NCBI RefSeq assembly: GCF_017916505.1
Contig: NZ_JAFMSZ010000001.1
Span: 806,001 to 870,000 of the forward strand
DNA from: Naasia sp. SYSU D00057
Lineage (GTDB): Bacteria > Actinomycetota > Actinomycetes > Actinomycetales > Microbacteriaceae
Length of the DNA: 64,000 nucleotides
Direction: 5' to 3'
Of this stretch, positions 25,994 through 34,992 are shown piece after piece. Each line of letters opens with the position of its first letter. The first letter of the stretch is position 1. The notes under the pieces were generated by a model. It made no database searches and was not told the origin of the DNA. It was given only the letters and a program-made list of their open reading frames with translations. The translations under genes and the position numbers were made by a program.

Positions 25994-27931
25994 TTATTCG
26001 CCCGCGCGCCAGAGCTCGAGCGCGGGCACGTCGGCCGGCTCGAAGCCGAACACCTGGCCGTAGAACGAGAGCGCTGCCTCGCGGGCGCGGATGCGGGTCT
26101 CGATCTTCCGGAACCCGTGCGACTCGCCCTCGAAGGCGAGGTACGCGTGCGGGATGCCCTTGCGCACGAGCCCGTCGCGGAAGCGCTCCGACTGGGCAGG
26201 CGGTACGACGGGGTCGTCGAGGCCCTGCAGGAGCAGCACCGGGCAGTCGAGCCCGTCGACGTGGTTGAGGGGCGAGCGCTCGTCGTACACCGCCTGCGCC
26301 TCCGGCAGCGGGCCGACGAGCCCGTCGGTGTACCGGGCCTCGAAGTCGTGCGTGTCCTCGGCGAGGGCCGTGAGGTCGGCGACCCCGTACAGCGAGACGC
26401 CGCAGGCGAACACGTCGGTCTTGGTGAGCGCGGAGAGCACCGTCCAGCCGCCGGCGGAGCCGCCCTCGATCCCGAGCCGCGCCGGATCGGCGAGCCCGGC
26501 GTCGGCGAGCCCACGGACCGCGGTGACGACGTCCTCGACGTCCACGACGCCCCACTGACCCTTGAGCCGCTCGCGGTACTCGCGGCCGTAGCCGGTGGAG
26601 CCGCCGTAGTTGACGTCCACCACGCCGATCCCCCGGCTCGTGTAGTACGCGAACACGAGGTTCACCGATGCGGTGGTACGGGTCGTGGGGCCGCCGTGCA
26701 CGAACGCGACGAAGGGCGGCAGCTCACCGTCCGGAGCGCTGAAGTGCGGGTTGCGGGGCGGATAGACGACGGCGTGGACCTCCCGCTCGCCGGAGAAGGT
26801 GCGCTCCTCGGCGCGCGGCAGCAGGCCGGCCTCGGGCAGGGCGTCGTAGTCGAGGCGGACGTCGCGCAGTTCCCCGGTGGCGAGGTCGAGCTCCCGGGCG
26901 CCGCCGACGAGCGCCGCGCTGCCTCCGTCGAGGAGCAGGCGGCCCGGTGCCGCGTCGAGCAGCTCGATCGTGGTGAGCGGAAGGTCGAGGACGCGCGGCT
27001 CTTCCCCGCCGGCGGGCAGCACCTCGAGCCGGTCCGCGCCGAGCGTCGACACCAGGGCGAGGTCGCCGCCCGGCAGGGGCAGGTACCAGTCGCGGCCCAG
27101 GTTCCAGAGGGGGCCGCCCGTCTCCCGCGCCTGCTCGAGCAGCGGTGTGACGGCGCCGCCGTCGAGGTCGACCCGGACGGGGTTCCACCAGCCGCTGCGA
27201 TCGGTGACGGCGTACAGCGCTCGGTCGCCGTCCCACTCGGGCTGGAGCACCGACTCGTCGGGGCCGCCGAGAAGGGTCCGCCACTCGGCCACGCGCTCGC
27301 CGTCGAGCTCGCCGACCCGCAGCTCGGTGCCGTCCCACGGCATCTGCGGGTGGTTCCAGGCGATCCAGGCGAGGCGCCGGCCGTCCGGGGAGAATCGCGG
27401 ATAGGCGAGGAAATCGCTGCCGGCGACGACCGACACGATCGCCTCCGGATCGGACGCCGCGCGTCCGTCGAGCGGGACGAGCACGATGTCGCGGCTGACC
27501 GCGCCGTCCTCGTGCCGCTCGCGCACCGCGACGACCCGGTCGCCCCGAACACGGAGGTCGCCGAAGCGGTCACGCGCATCCTCGGGCGTGAGCGGCGCGG
27601 GCTCCGCACCGGGACGGAGCACGTGGATGCGCTGATCGGAGAACTGGACGAACACCAGGTCGCCGTCGTCGGTCGCCGTCCAGGCGCCGCCGCCGTACTC
27701 GTGCACGCGGCTGCGGGCGTTCCAGGGTGCGGGCAGCACCGGCTCCGGCTCGCCGTCGCGCCCGGCGCGGAAGATGCCGTATCGGCCCCCCTCGGCGGCA
27801 CGCAGCTCGGCCCACCACACCTCGCCGCCGACGTAGCGGGCTCCCGACACGGGGTGGGAGCCGGCGGCGACGTCCGCCGCGGTGAGGGGCGAGGCCCAGG
27901 TGCCGAAGGGGGCGACGGTGCGGTCGGTCAT
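25994..27931 (-). CDS. S9 family (prolyl oligopeptidase-type) serine peptidase
   Basis: 645 residues: an N-terminal beta-propeller (~1-385, repeated WD-like RFSPDGRRLAW motifs) that restricts access, and a C-terminal alpha/beta hydrolase domain. Ser492 in GIEGGSAGGW is the nucleophile, with Asp in GLDDPVVPP and His in EGESHGF completing the triad. It cleaves short peptides or acyl-aminoacyl ends, in the cytosol (no signal peptide). TACGCT lies six bases before the ATG and no ribosome site is seen, fitting a leaderless transcript. Confidence 0.92.
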   Translation of the reverse strand: MTDRTVAPFGTWASPLTAADVAAGSHPVSGARYVGGEVWWAELRAAEGGRYGIFRAGRDGEPEPVLPAPWNARSRVHEYGGGAWTATDDGDLVFVQFSDQRIHVLRPGAEPAPLTPEDARDRFGDLRVRGDRVVAVRERHEDGAVSRDIVLVPLDGRAASDPEAIVSVVAGSDFLAYPRFSPDGRRLAWIAWNHPQMPWDGTELRVGELDGERVAEWRTLLGGPDESVLQPEWDGDRALYAVTDRSGWWNPVRVDLDGGAVTPLLEQARETGGPLWNLGRDWYLPLPGGDLALVSTLGADRLEVLPAGGEEPRVLDLPLTTIELLDAAPGRLLLDGGSAALVGGARELDLATGELRDVRLDYDALPEAGLLPRAEERTFSGEREVHAVVYPPRNPHFSAPDGELPPFVAFVHGGPTTRTTASVNLVFAYYTSRGIGVVDVNYGGSTGYGREYRERLKGQWGVVDVEDVVTAVRGLADAGLADPARLGIEGGSAGGWTVLSALTKTDVFACGVSLYGVADLTALAEDTHDFEARYTDGLVGPLPEAQAVYDERSPLNHVDGLDCPVLLLQGLDDPVVPPAQSERFRDGLVRKGIPHAYLAFEGESHGFRKIETRIRAREAALSFYGQVFGFEPADVPALELWRAGE

Positions 27932-27937
27932 CGTTCC

Positions 27938-27943
27938 AGCGTA
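27938..27943 (-). promoter_or_regulatory. -10-like hexamer, S9 peptidase (leaderless)
   Basis: TACGCT on the minus strand, exactly six bases before the ATG, with no Shine-Dalgarno sequence. Matches the TAnnnT -10 pattern of leaderless actinobacterial genes. Confidence 0.5.
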
Positions 27944-27956
27944 TGGGCGGGGCCGG

Positions 27957-29612
27957 TCAAGCCTGGCCGTAGTCGTCGACCACGGCGACGTCGAGCGGGA
28001 AGTCGACGGGGAACCCGCCGAACATCAGCCGGCCCGCGGCGCCCGCCGCCTCCCGGACGGCAGTGGCCACGTCGGCCGCGAGGGGCGCCGGCGTGTGCAC
28101 GAGCACCTCGTCGTGCAGGAAGTAGACCAGCTCGGGGCGCCGGCCGGCGACGGGCTCGAGCGCCGTCAGGCGGCGGCGCAGCTCGGCAAGCCAGCACAGA
28201 GCCCACTCCGCCGCGGTCCCCTGCACGACGAAGTTGCGGGAGAACCGGCCCCGCTCGCGAGCCTGCGCCCGGGCGCGGCGCTCCTCGTTCGGCGACGCAT
28301 CCGCGTCGGACGCCGCCGACTGAGCCGCACGCCAGGACGCGCCCGCGACGCCGGAGCTCCGCCCGAGCCGGGTGGTGACGGCCTCGCCCCGCTCCCCCGA
28401 GCGCGCGGCCTCCTCGACGAGCCCGATGGCGCGCGGGAAGGCGCGCGCGAGGCGCGGCAGCAGCCGGCCGCCCTGCCCTGCCGTGGCGCCGTAGATCGCG
28501 CCGAGCATCGCGTACTTCGCCGAGTTCCGGTCCGGCACCGCCCCGGTGGCGACGATGCCCTCGTACAGGTCGCCCGCACGTCCGGCGCGGGCCATGTCGG
28601 TGTCTCCGGCGAGAGCCGCGAGCACGCGCGGCTCCAGCTGCGCCGCGTCGGCGACGACGAGCTTCCAGCCGGGGTCGGCCACGACGGCGGAGCGCAGCTG
28701 CTTGGGCAGCTGCAGCGCCCCGCCTCCGCGTGCGGCCCAGCGTCCGCTCGGCACGCCGCCGGGCAAGAAGTCGGCCCGGAAGCGGCCGTCCACCACCCAG
28801 GTGTCGAGCCACGCCCAGCCGTTGGCGCCCAGCAGGCGCGCCCGCTTCTTGTAGTCGAGCAGCGGCCCGATCGCGGGATGCTCGAGCCGGCGCAGCTCGG
28901 CGGACCGGGTGGTGCTCACGACGAGCCCCGCGGCGCGGAGCGCGCCGAGCACCTCCTGCGGCGAGTCCGGGTTGAGCATCGGCGCCCCGAGCGCGCTTCG
29001 GATCTCGCGCGCGAGCTCCTCCAGCCGCCGCGGGCGCATCCCCGCCGGCACCCGCGGGCCCAGCAGATCGGCGAGGAGCGCCTCGTGCCGCTCCGCGCTC
29101 CAGGGCAGCCCCGCATGCCGCATCTCCGCGGCGGCCAGCGCGCCAGCGGACTCCGCGGCGAGCAGGAGGCGGATGCGGCCCGGCTCGGCGGCGCCTGCGA
29201 CGGCGTCGAGCTGGAGCCGCAGCTCGGCGAGAGGGTCGACCTCGGAGGCGGCCGGCGCGACGTCGAACAGCGTCTGCGCCGACTCGGGGCCGTGCAGCGG
29301 CGACTCACCGTCGAGGGCGTCGAGGGGCGCGCGGGCGAGCGCGCTGCCGCTCGTCAACGTCGAGCCGCGCAGGATCGCACGGCAGAGGCGCAGGTCGTGG
29401 CACCGCTCGACGCGGATGCCTGCCCGAAGCAGCGGCGGGTAGGAGACGGCGGTGTCCTGCCACACCCAGCGGACGCCGGCCTGAGCGGGATCCGCCACGA
29501 AGGCGGCGTACTCGTCGTCCGTCAGCTCGACCGGATCCGCGAGCGCCGTGCCCGCATCGTCGGTGCGGGTGACGAGCACCCCGCCCGAGGAGGGCGCCAC
29601 GACGACGAGCAT
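27957..29612 (-). CDS. DNA polymerase I-like (family A) protein, exonuclease-polymerase type
   Basis: 551 residues, much shorter than PolA and lacking the 5' nuclease. The polymerase half has motif A (VVADAAQLEPRVLA, ~319-332), motif B (RNSAKYAMLGAIYG, 362-375) and motif C (FLHDEVLV, His500-Asp501-Glu502). The N-terminal ~200 residues correspond to a degenerate 3'-5' exonuclease-like region without evident DEDD residues. This actinobacterial family is usually named bifunctional 3'-5' exonuclease/DNA polymerase; its role, perhaps repair, is not established. CAGACT lies six bases before the ATG. Its 3' end stops 25 bases before the S9 gene start. Confidence 0.88.
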   Translation of the reverse strand: MLVVVAPSSGGVLVTRTDDAGTALADPVELTDDEYAAFVADPAQAGVRWVWQDTAVSYPPLLRAGIRVERCHDLRLCRAILRGSTLTSGSALARAPLDALDGESPLHGPESAQTLFDVAPAASEVDPLAELRLQLDAVAGAAEPGRIRLLLAAESAGALAAAEMRHAGLPWSAERHEALLADLLGPRVPAGMRPRRLEELAREIRSALGAPMLNPDSPQEVLGALRAAGLVVSTTRSAELRRLEHPAIGPLLDYKKRARLLGANGWAWLDTWVVDGRFRADFLPGGVPSGRWAARGGGALQLPKQLRSAVVADPGWKLVVADAAQLEPRVLAALAGDTDMARAGRAGDLYEGIVATGAVPDRNSAKYAMLGAIYGATAGQGGRLLPRLARAFPRAIGLVEEAARSGERGEAVTTRLGRSSGVAGASWRAAQSAASDADASPNEERRARAQARERGRFSRNFVVQGTAAEWALCWLAELRRRLTALEPVAGRRPELVYFLHDEVLVHTPAPLAADVATAVREAAGAAGRLMFGGFPVDFPLDVAVVDDYGQA

Positions 29613-29667
29613 CGACTCAGTCTGCCTCCTGCGTCCGACGTCCCCCCGTCGGACGCACGACGTGCGG

Positions 29668-29705
29668 CCGGCTCGGGTGGTGCTCCGAAGCGCCGCCCGA
29701 GCCGG
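29668..29705 (-). terminator. hairpin after BrkB-family gene
   Basis: CCGGCTCGGG (29668-29677) pairs with CCCGAGCCGG (29696-29705). It lies 15 bases past the stop of the leftward BrkB gene and separates it from the polymerase gene. Confidence 0.65.
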
Positions 29706-29720
29706 ATCACACGGACGGGA

Positions 29721-30869
29721 CTAGTCCCGCTTGTTGGCGCGGACCGCAGCCTCGTGGCGGCCGATGCGCTGGCCGTCGTCGTTCTTGCCACCGGAATCGC
29801 CGCCGGCGTCGCCCGAGCTGCGGGCGGCCTCCTCACGGATCTTGCGACCCTCCGCGACGTCCTTCTCCTCCTTGTCCGCGTTCTTCGCGGACTTCTTCGC
29901 ATCCCGCGGCGGGAGCTGGATGTCCTCCTCGGCCGCGATGCCGCCGCGCAGCTGGCGGCCGCGCTCGAGCTCCGCGTCGAGCTCCGCGCCGAACAGCAGC
30001 GCGAGGTTCGCGATCCAGAGCCAGAGAAGGAAGATCACGACGCCGGCGAGCGAGCCGTAGTTCTTCGCGTAGTTGGAGAAGGTGGTCACGTAGAAGGCGA
30101 AGCCGACCGACGCGATCACGAGGACCAGCAGCGCGACCAGCGCGCCGACGCTCATCCAGCGGAACTTCGGCTGCTTCACGTTCGGCGTCGCGTAGTAGAG
30201 GATCGCGACCATCAGCACGAGGATCAGGGCGATGACCGGCCACTTGGCGATCTCCCACACCGTCTGCACGGCGCCGCCGAGCCCGATCGCGTTGCCGATC
30301 GCTTCGGTGACCGGTCCCGAGATGACGAGCATCAGGACGACGATCAGGATCATTACGATGCCGATCACGGTCACCAGCAGCTGCATCGGCTTGAGCTTCA
30401 GGAAGGTGCGGCCCTCGTCGATCTCGTAGATGCGGTTCATCGCGCGGGTGAACGCGCCGACGTAGCCGGACGCCGACCAGATTGCGAGCACGATGCCGGA
30501 GATGAGGGCGAAGCCCGAGGCGGGGGAGTTCACGAAGCCCTGGATGGGTCCCTCGAGCACGCGCAGGGCGTCGGGCGGCGCGACGCTGCCGAGCACGCCC
30601 ATCAGCGCGTCGACCGACTGCTGGCCCTGGCCGAAGACGCCGAGGAGCGAGATCAGGGCGATCAGCGCGGGGAAGATCGAGAGGACCGAGTAGTAGGTCA
30701 GCGCGGCGGCGATGTCAGTGCACTGGTCCGACGTGAACTCGCGCAGCGTCTTGCGGAGGGTGTACTTCCAGCCGGACGCGCCCATCTCCTTGAGGGAGTC
30801 GGGCTTCCGGGGGTCTTCAGGTGACGGCGCGTTCTGCAGACGCTCTGCGGCGCCGATGTTGTCCGACAT
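29721..30869 (-). CDS. YihY/BrkB family membrane protein
   Basis: 382 residues. After a soluble start (to ~50) come six membrane helices to ~310, with the family segments FTSDQCTDIAAALTYYSVLS and AIWSASGYVGAFTRAMNRIY, then a highly charged Lys/Glu/Asp C-terminal tail. The family, once misnamed ribonuclease BN, is of uncertain function, possibly envelope transport. It stands between the polymerase gene and the envelope operon, each side with its own hairpin. Confidence 0.9.
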   Translation of the reverse strand: MSDNIGAAERLQNAPSPEDPRKPDSLKEMGASGWKYTLRKTLREFTSDQCTDIAAALTYYSVLSIFPALIALISLLGVFGQGQQSVDALMGVLGSVAPPDALRVLEGPIQGFVNSPASGFALISGIVLAIWSASGYVGAFTRAMNRIYEIDEGRTFLKLKPMQLLVTVIGIVMILIVVLMLVISGPVTEAIGNAIGLGGAVQTVWEIAKWPVIALILVLMVAILYYATPNVKQPKFRWMSVGALVALLVLVIASVGFAFYVTTFSNYAKNYGSLAGVVIFLLWLWIANLALLFGAELDAELERGRQLRGGIAAEEDIQLPPRDAKKSAKNADKEEKDVAEGRKIREEAARSSGDAGGDSGGKNDDGQRIGRHEAAVRANKRD

Positions 30870-30927
30870 GGGTTCTCGTGCCTCTCTGCTGTGCTGGTGC
30901 GGCGGGCTGTGCTCGCGAAGGGAATGC

Positions 30928-30963
30928 GTGAGGGGCCGCTGGCGGATGCCGGCGGCCCCTCAC
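30928..30963 (-). terminator. hairpin ending the three-gene envelope operon
   Basis: A 12-bp stem (GTGAGGGGCCGC at 30928-30939 with GCGGCCCCTCAC at 30952-30963) just downstream of the DUF3618 stop. Confidence 0.75.
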
Positions 30964-30973
30964 TGGAACCTCG

Positions 30974-31681
30974 CTACGCGTTCTGGACGTTGTCCTTCGC
31001 GCTCGTGGCGGTGTCCTTGACGTCCTGCGCAGAGCCCTGCGCCTCGGACTTGACCGTGCCGGCCGCGTCCTGCGCGGTCGACTTGACGGACTCGGCACCC
31101 TGCTGAGCGGTGCCCTTGACGGCGTTGACGGCCTCCTGGGCCGGCTCCTTGAGGTTGCCGGCGACCTCCTTGGCGGCGTCCTGCACCTTCCCGACGAGCG
31201 GCTGCGCAGCGTCCTTCGCCTGGGAGGCGAGCTCCTTCTCCTTCTGGCTCGCCGGGATCAGCGACGAGGCGAGCCAGCCGACGCCGAAGGCGATGAGGCC
31301 GACGGCGAGGGGGTTGCCCTGCGCCTTGTCGACGACCGCCCGCGGAGCGTCGCCTACGGCGTGCGCCGCGTTGCCGAGGGCGTCCTTGGCGCCGGACGTG
31401 GCGTCGGAGGCGGTGCCACTGACGCGGTGCTTCGCGTCGGAGGCGGTGCCCATGACGCTCGACTTGGCGCTCGAGGCCTTGCCCATGACGCGGTCCTTGA
31501 CGGATCCGAGCTTGCTCTTCACCTTGTCGGCCTGGCGGTCGACGATCTTGGAGGGCGTCACCTTGTCGGCGAGGGCGTCGACGTCCGAGCTGAGCGACTG
31601 GCGGGTGGCCTCGATGTTCGCTCGGATGACGGCCGGGTCGTCGCTGTTGGTGGCCCCGTAGGTGCCAGCGGCATCAGTCAT
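30974..31681 (-). CDS. DUF3618 domain-containing protein
   Basis: 235 residues. The N terminus has the DUF3618 signature (DPAVIRANIEATRQSLSSDV), then Lys/Ala/Asp amphipathic repeats (KSKLGSVKDRVMGKASSAKS) like those of LEA or apolipoprotein-type helices, one membrane segment at ~130-150 (GLIAFGVGWLASSLI) and a second repetitive half (AKDAAQPLVGKVQDAAKE). Probably membrane-associated; role unknown. Its ATG overlaps the stop of the holin-X gene by four bases, making it last in a three-gene operon. Confidence 0.85.
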   Translation of the reverse strand: MTDAAGTYGATNSDDPAVIRANIEATRQSLSSDVDALADKVTPSKIVDRQADKVKSKLGSVKDRVMGKASSAKSSVMGTASDAKHRVSGTASDATSGAKDALGNAAHAVGDAPRAVVDKAQGNPLAVGLIAFGVGWLASSLIPASQKEKELASQAKDAAQPLVGKVQDAAKEVAGNLKEPAQEAVNAVKGTAQQGAESVKSTAQDAAGTVKSEAQGSAQDVKDTATSAKDNVQNA

Positions 31682-32142
31682 CGGTTCTCCTCATTCCTCT
31701 TGAACGTTTCCGGGAGCTTCTTGACGGAGTCGGCGGTGCGCGGCAGGCCCTGGACTTCCTTCAGCCGCTTGCGGCCGATCACGTACAGGATGGCCGCGAT
31801 GATGGCCCAGATCACGGCCACGATGACCGCCGCCCAGCCGACGCTCTCGATGAGATCGGCGAGACCCCACCAGAGGGCGCAGGACAGGAAGAAGACCGCC
31901 ATGAGACCGGCGTAGCCGGCGCCGCCCAGCAGTCCGGCGCCTGCACCGGCGCGGGAGGCCGACTGCTTCAGCTCCGCCTTGGCGAGCTCGACCTCCTGCC
32001 GGATGAGCGTCGACATGTCCTTCGTGACCTGGCCGAAGAGCTCACCGAAGGACGTGCTCGCGGCCCGCCTCTCGGACGGCGTCGGCTCGTCGGACTCCGG
32101 AACGGGCACTGCGCCCGCCGGCTGCGAGTAGGGGTCAGTCAT
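31678..32142 (-). CDS. phage holin family (Holin-X, DUF1469-type) membrane protein
   Basis: 154 residues: LFGQVTKDMSTLIRQEVELA, an amphipathic helix, followed by two membrane helices (~65-120). This is the actinobacterial Holin-X/DUF1469 family, found in cellular operons and not a sign of prophage. It overlaps both neighbours by four bases, so all three genes are translated together and may shape the membrane or resist envelope stress. Confidence 0.85.
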   Translation of the reverse strand: MTDPYSQPAGAVPVPESDEPTPSERRAASTSFGELFGQVTKDMSTLIRQEVELAKAELKQSASRAGAGAGLLGGAGYAGLMAVFFLSCALWWGLADLIESVGWAAVIVAVIWAIIAAILYVIGRKRLKEVQGLPRTADSVKKLPETFKRNEENR

Positions 32143-32969
32143 GGGCGCACATCCCCGGTAGCCGAGCCGCCGAGGCCCGTGCCGTACTCGTTCTCGCCGT
32201 AGACGCCGCCCGTCGTGGTGCCGGTGCCGCCCGTGCCGCCGGTTCCCGTGTACGCGTCACTGACCGGGGTGGTCGTCGTGTAGGAGTCGATCGGGGTGTA
32301 CGTGGTCGTGCCCGCCTGGTCGGAGGTGAGGGCCTCCTCCTCCTTCTCGTCCTGAACGGCGCCGACGACGCCGCGCGTGAGGCGCCCGGCGAGGATGCCG
32401 GCGATCGCCGCTGCGGCGATGAAGGTGCCCGGGCGGCGGGCGGCGAAGTCCTTGACCTCCTGAAGAAGGTCGCCCGGCTCGCGCTGATCCAGCCAGTCGG
32501 CCACGCCCTGGAGGCGCGTCGAGGCCTGGTTGACGAGGTCGAGGGCGATTCCGCTCTCCGGGACGTTGCCCGAGGCGAGACCCTGCAGGTGCTCGCTGAT
32601 CGTGCGGACGCCCGTCGCCGCCTTCTTCTGCTGGCTCGACGCCTGCTCGCGGACCTGGCTGCCGGCCTGGTTGATCAGGTCGCGCGCCTGGTACTTCGTC
32701 TCGGACGCGACCTGCTTCACCTGGCTCTTCGCCTCGGACGCGACGTTCGCGGCCTCGTCCTTCGCGACGCCCGCCACGTGCTTGCCCGCATCCGCCGCGC
32801 CGCTGGCGACCTGGCCGGCCTGCTCCTTGGCGACATCCGTCTTTCCGGAGGTCCCTCCGGTCGACTCCGTGCCGTAGGTCTCCACACCCACGACGGTGTC
32901 CGTCCGGATGATGGCATCGTCGTCGGGAAGCCCCGACGACGGGGGGTTCACTGGGTAACTGTTCGACAT
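32139..32969 (-). CDS. LEA-like amphipathic repeat membrane protein
   Basis: 276 residues, first gene of the operon. Residues ~45-125 are Ala/Lys/Glu/Gln-rich amphipathic 11-mer-like repeats (VAKDEAANVASEAKSQVKQV), then a DLINQAGSQVREQASSQQ helix, a membrane segment at ~175-195 (GTFIAAAAIAGILAGRL) and a Thr/Gly-rich tail. Homologues are annotated as nutrient-deprivation or stress proteins. GGAAGGG is at good spacing for this ATG rather than the one six bases upstream. About 290 bases without a gene lie upstream and presumably carry the operon promoter. Confidence 0.75.
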   Translation of the reverse strand: MSNSYPVNPPSSGLPDDDAIIRTDTVVGVETYGTESTGGTSGKTDVAKEQAGQVASGAADAGKHVAGVAKDEAANVASEAKSQVKQVASETKYQARDLINQAGSQVREQASSQQKKAATGVRTISEHLQGLASGNVPESGIALDLVNQASTRLQGVADWLDQREPGDLLQEVKDFAARRPGTFIAAAAIAGILAGRLTRGVVGAVQDEKEEEALTSDQAGTTTYTPIDSYTTTTPVSDAYTGTGGTGGTGTTTGGVYGENEYGTGLGGSATGDVRP

Positions 32970-33205
32970 TGTCATCCCTTCCAGTGCCGGTGCGCCGGGG
33001 ACCGTCCCGCGACGCATCGTTCGGTGTATCGACGTTCCCACCGCCGAGGATTTGCCTTCAACCCGTCGCGGAGGGGGCACGTGAGGGTTATAGTTACCGA
33101 CCCTTCTCCGAGGAGGGCCCAGCCGTCTTCTGGTATCGGCCAGTGGATCCACCGGGGTGGGCGTGCGCCCGTGCGGCCCGTCGGCTCGATCAGGTCGGAC
33201 ACGCA

Positions 33206-33239
33206 GAAACCCCGCCGTTCCGGAGAACGACGGGGTTTC
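33206..33239 (-). terminator. hairpin after DUF7882-type gene
   Basis: GAAACCCCG (33206-33214) pairs with CGGGGTTTC (33231-33239), with a further CGTTC/GAACG inner stem. It lies 23 bases past the stop of the leftward small gene. Confidence 0.75.
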
Positions 33240-33262
33240 GGAGCCTCCGAGGCGGAGGACGT

Positions 33263-33586
33263 TCAGGGGTGGGCGGGAGCCTCGTCCGGAGCCGGCTCCG
33301 GGATGAGCTGCAGGCCTCCGGTGCTGTTGGCGGAGAGGAGCAGCGCCTCGATCCATGCTCGGTTCAGGACGGGCTGGCGGCTGCCGTCGAACTTGAAGCG
33401 GATCGGGATGGAGGGGTGGATCCAGATCGTGCTGCGGCCACCGCCGCCCTCGACACCGTGCTGCCACGAGAACGTGAACTTCTCGTCCCGGCGGAGCTTG
33501 GCGATGATGGCCATCTTGACGTGGGCGAGGAGCCGGTCGTCCATGTCGATGCCGAGGTCATCGTCGCCGTAATAGAGCTTTCCCAT
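33263..33586 (-). CDS. DUF7882-type small protein
   Basis: 107 residues beginning MGKLYYGDDDLGIDMDDRLL, then HVKMAIIAKLRRDEKFTFSW, then STIWIHPSIPIRFKF and LNRAWIEALLLSANSTGG. I recognise this as the small Microbacteriaceae family now called DUF7882, sometimes wrongly labelled ATP-dependent DNA ligase; no ligase motif is present. Function unknown. It has its own terminator and a short upstream region, so is probably monocistronic. Confidence 0.8.
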   Translation of the reverse strand: MGKLYYGDDDLGIDMDDRLLAHVKMAIIAKLRRDEKFTFSWQHGVEGGGGRSTIWIHPSIPIRFKFDGSRQPVLNRAWIEALLLSANSTGGLQLIPEPAPDEAPAHP

Positions 33587-33748
33587 GCCCGCCTAACTGC
33601 AGAAAATCGAATCAGTCTCATCCTAGCCCGGGAACGCCCCAGGCAGGGGGCGCAGTTTCGCGCGTGCCTGTGAACGCGCGCGCGGGCGGATCACGCATGG
33701 CGCCGTTCTGGGCCGGTCGACGTCGCCGGTCACTGCCAGGATGATGCC

Positions 33749-34423
33749 ATGTGCGGTCGCTACGTCGTGACGAAGGCGGTCTCCGACCTCCTGCCCGACC
33801 TCCTCGGGGACTTCGGTCCCCTGCCCGACGACTACAACGTCGCGCCCACCGAGGACGTGCCGATCCTCCGAGCGCGCCACGGCGAGCGGCAGCTGGTGCC
33901 CGCCTCGTGGGGTTTCAAGGCGGCGTGGATGGGTGAGAAGCAGAAGCGGCCGATCAACGCGCGCATCGAGACCGTCGCCACCTCGGGCATGTGGCGGAAG
34001 GCGTTCGCGCAGGCCCGATGCATCGTCCCGGCCCTCGGCTACTACGAGTGGACCGTCACCCCGACCGGGAAGCAGCCGCACTTCATCCACGACCCGGACC
34101 ACGCGCTCGCGATGGCCGGCGTCGTGGGCGTCTGGCCGGACCCCACCAAGCCGGAGGACGCGCCGGATCGCTGGCGGCTGTCCATGGCGATCGTCACGCG
34201 CGACGCCCACGTCGCGCCGGGCGAGGTCCACGACCGCATGCCGGCCTGCCTGACGCCGGACGCGTACGACGACTGGCTCGGCGACGACCTCTCCCCCGAC
34301 GATCTCGTGCACCTGCTCGACGACTCGTCGCTCAGAGTCGCCGGCGAGCTGACGCACTACGAGGTGTCCCGGGCCGTCAACTCGGTGCGGAACGACGGAC
34401 CGGAGCTCATCCAGCCCCTCTAG
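33749..34423 (+). CDS. SOS response-associated peptidase (SRAP, YedK/HMCES-like)
   Basis: 224 residues. Forms a thiazolidine crosslink with abasic sites in single-stranded DNA to protect them. Cys2 (exposed after Met removal), Asn30 (YNVAPTE), Asn70 and Glu74 (INARIET), Glu100 (GYYEW) and His161 (VHDRMP) are all present, matching the YedK active site. CAGGAT lies six bases before the ATG with no separate ribosome site, suggesting a leaderless message. No SOS box is identified. It stands alone. Confidence 0.93.
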   Translation: MCGRYVVTKAVSDLLPDLLGDFGPLPDDYNVAPTEDVPILRARHGERQLVPASWGFKAAWMGEKQKRPINARIETVATSGMWRKAFAQARCIVPALGYYEWTVTPTGKQPHFIHDPDHALAMAGVVGVWPDPTKPEDAPDRWRLSMAIVTRDAHVAPGEVHDRMPACLTPDAYDDWLGDDLSPDDLVHLLDDSSLRVAGELTHYEVSRAVNSVRNDGPELIQPL

Positions 34424-34447
34424 CCCGGGTCGGCTCGAGTGGCTCCC

Positions 34448-34705
34448 TCAGCCGGTGCGGTGCCGAGCGATCTCCACGACCAGCGCGTGGATCAGATCCG
34501 GCGTCAGGTCCTGGTCGTCGCGCGCGGCCTGCCGCAGCGTCGTCATCAAGTCGCGGAACTCCATGTCGAAGCGATCGGCGGCAGCGGCGTCGTGCGGACG
34601 CAGGCGCCGATCCTGGGCGAGCTCGACGATCAGCTCGAGAGTCGGTCCGAGCGTCGTCGGCGGCCGGGTCTGCGACCGGCGCTCGTACAGCAGCGCCTCA
34701 GCCAC
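34448..34705 (-). CDS. small hypothetical protein
   Basis: 85 residues, soluble and helical (LGPTLELIVELAQDRRLRPHD and MEFRDLMTTLRQAARDDQDL). Codon use fits the region, the GTG start has no clear ribosome site, and no domain is recognised. It converges with the SRAP gene with only 24 bases between stops. It may be a real small gene or a chance frame. Confidence 0.45.
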   Translation of the reverse strand: MAEALLYERRSQTRPPTTLGPTLELIVELAQDRRLRPHDAAAADRFDMEFRDLMTTLRQAARDDQDLTPDLIHALVVEIARHRTG

Positions 34706-34992
34706 GCCCGCTCGTTCCCCGCAGCATCTCTGATTCAGCCATCCCTGCCCCCTCGGCTCTGATTGCCGGGAACGCTAGAGCAGGCGAAGCGCCGACACGC
34801 AAGAGACATGCCGTGGGAATCCACCCCGAAACACGATGGCAACCTGGGAGCGCGACCGCCGATTGCGCTTCTACGCCCGTTCTCCGTCGCAAGTCGAGCC
34901 CCAAACGCGCCCCCGAGTGCCCTCGCTAGCGTCGATCGGGTGGCCGCCGCTCCCCGGTGGCGGCTGACGACGATCAAGTGAAGGAGCAACAC

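Noticed and set aside
26117-30824. Very long plus-strand frames opposite the S9 peptidase, polymerase and BrkB genes.
   Set aside because: Composition is low complexity (Arg/Ala/Gly/Glu) and no domain is seen, while the opposite strand carries complete enzymes.
31678-32142. Holin-family gene considered as prophage evidence.
   Set aside because: It is the cellular Holin-X/DUF1469 type in an envelope operon; no other phage gene is seen.
33087-33094. TATAGTTA-like AT-rich spot upstream of the envelope operon considered as a promoter.
   Set aside because: No matching -35 at suitable spacing on either strand, and no plus-strand gene starts near.
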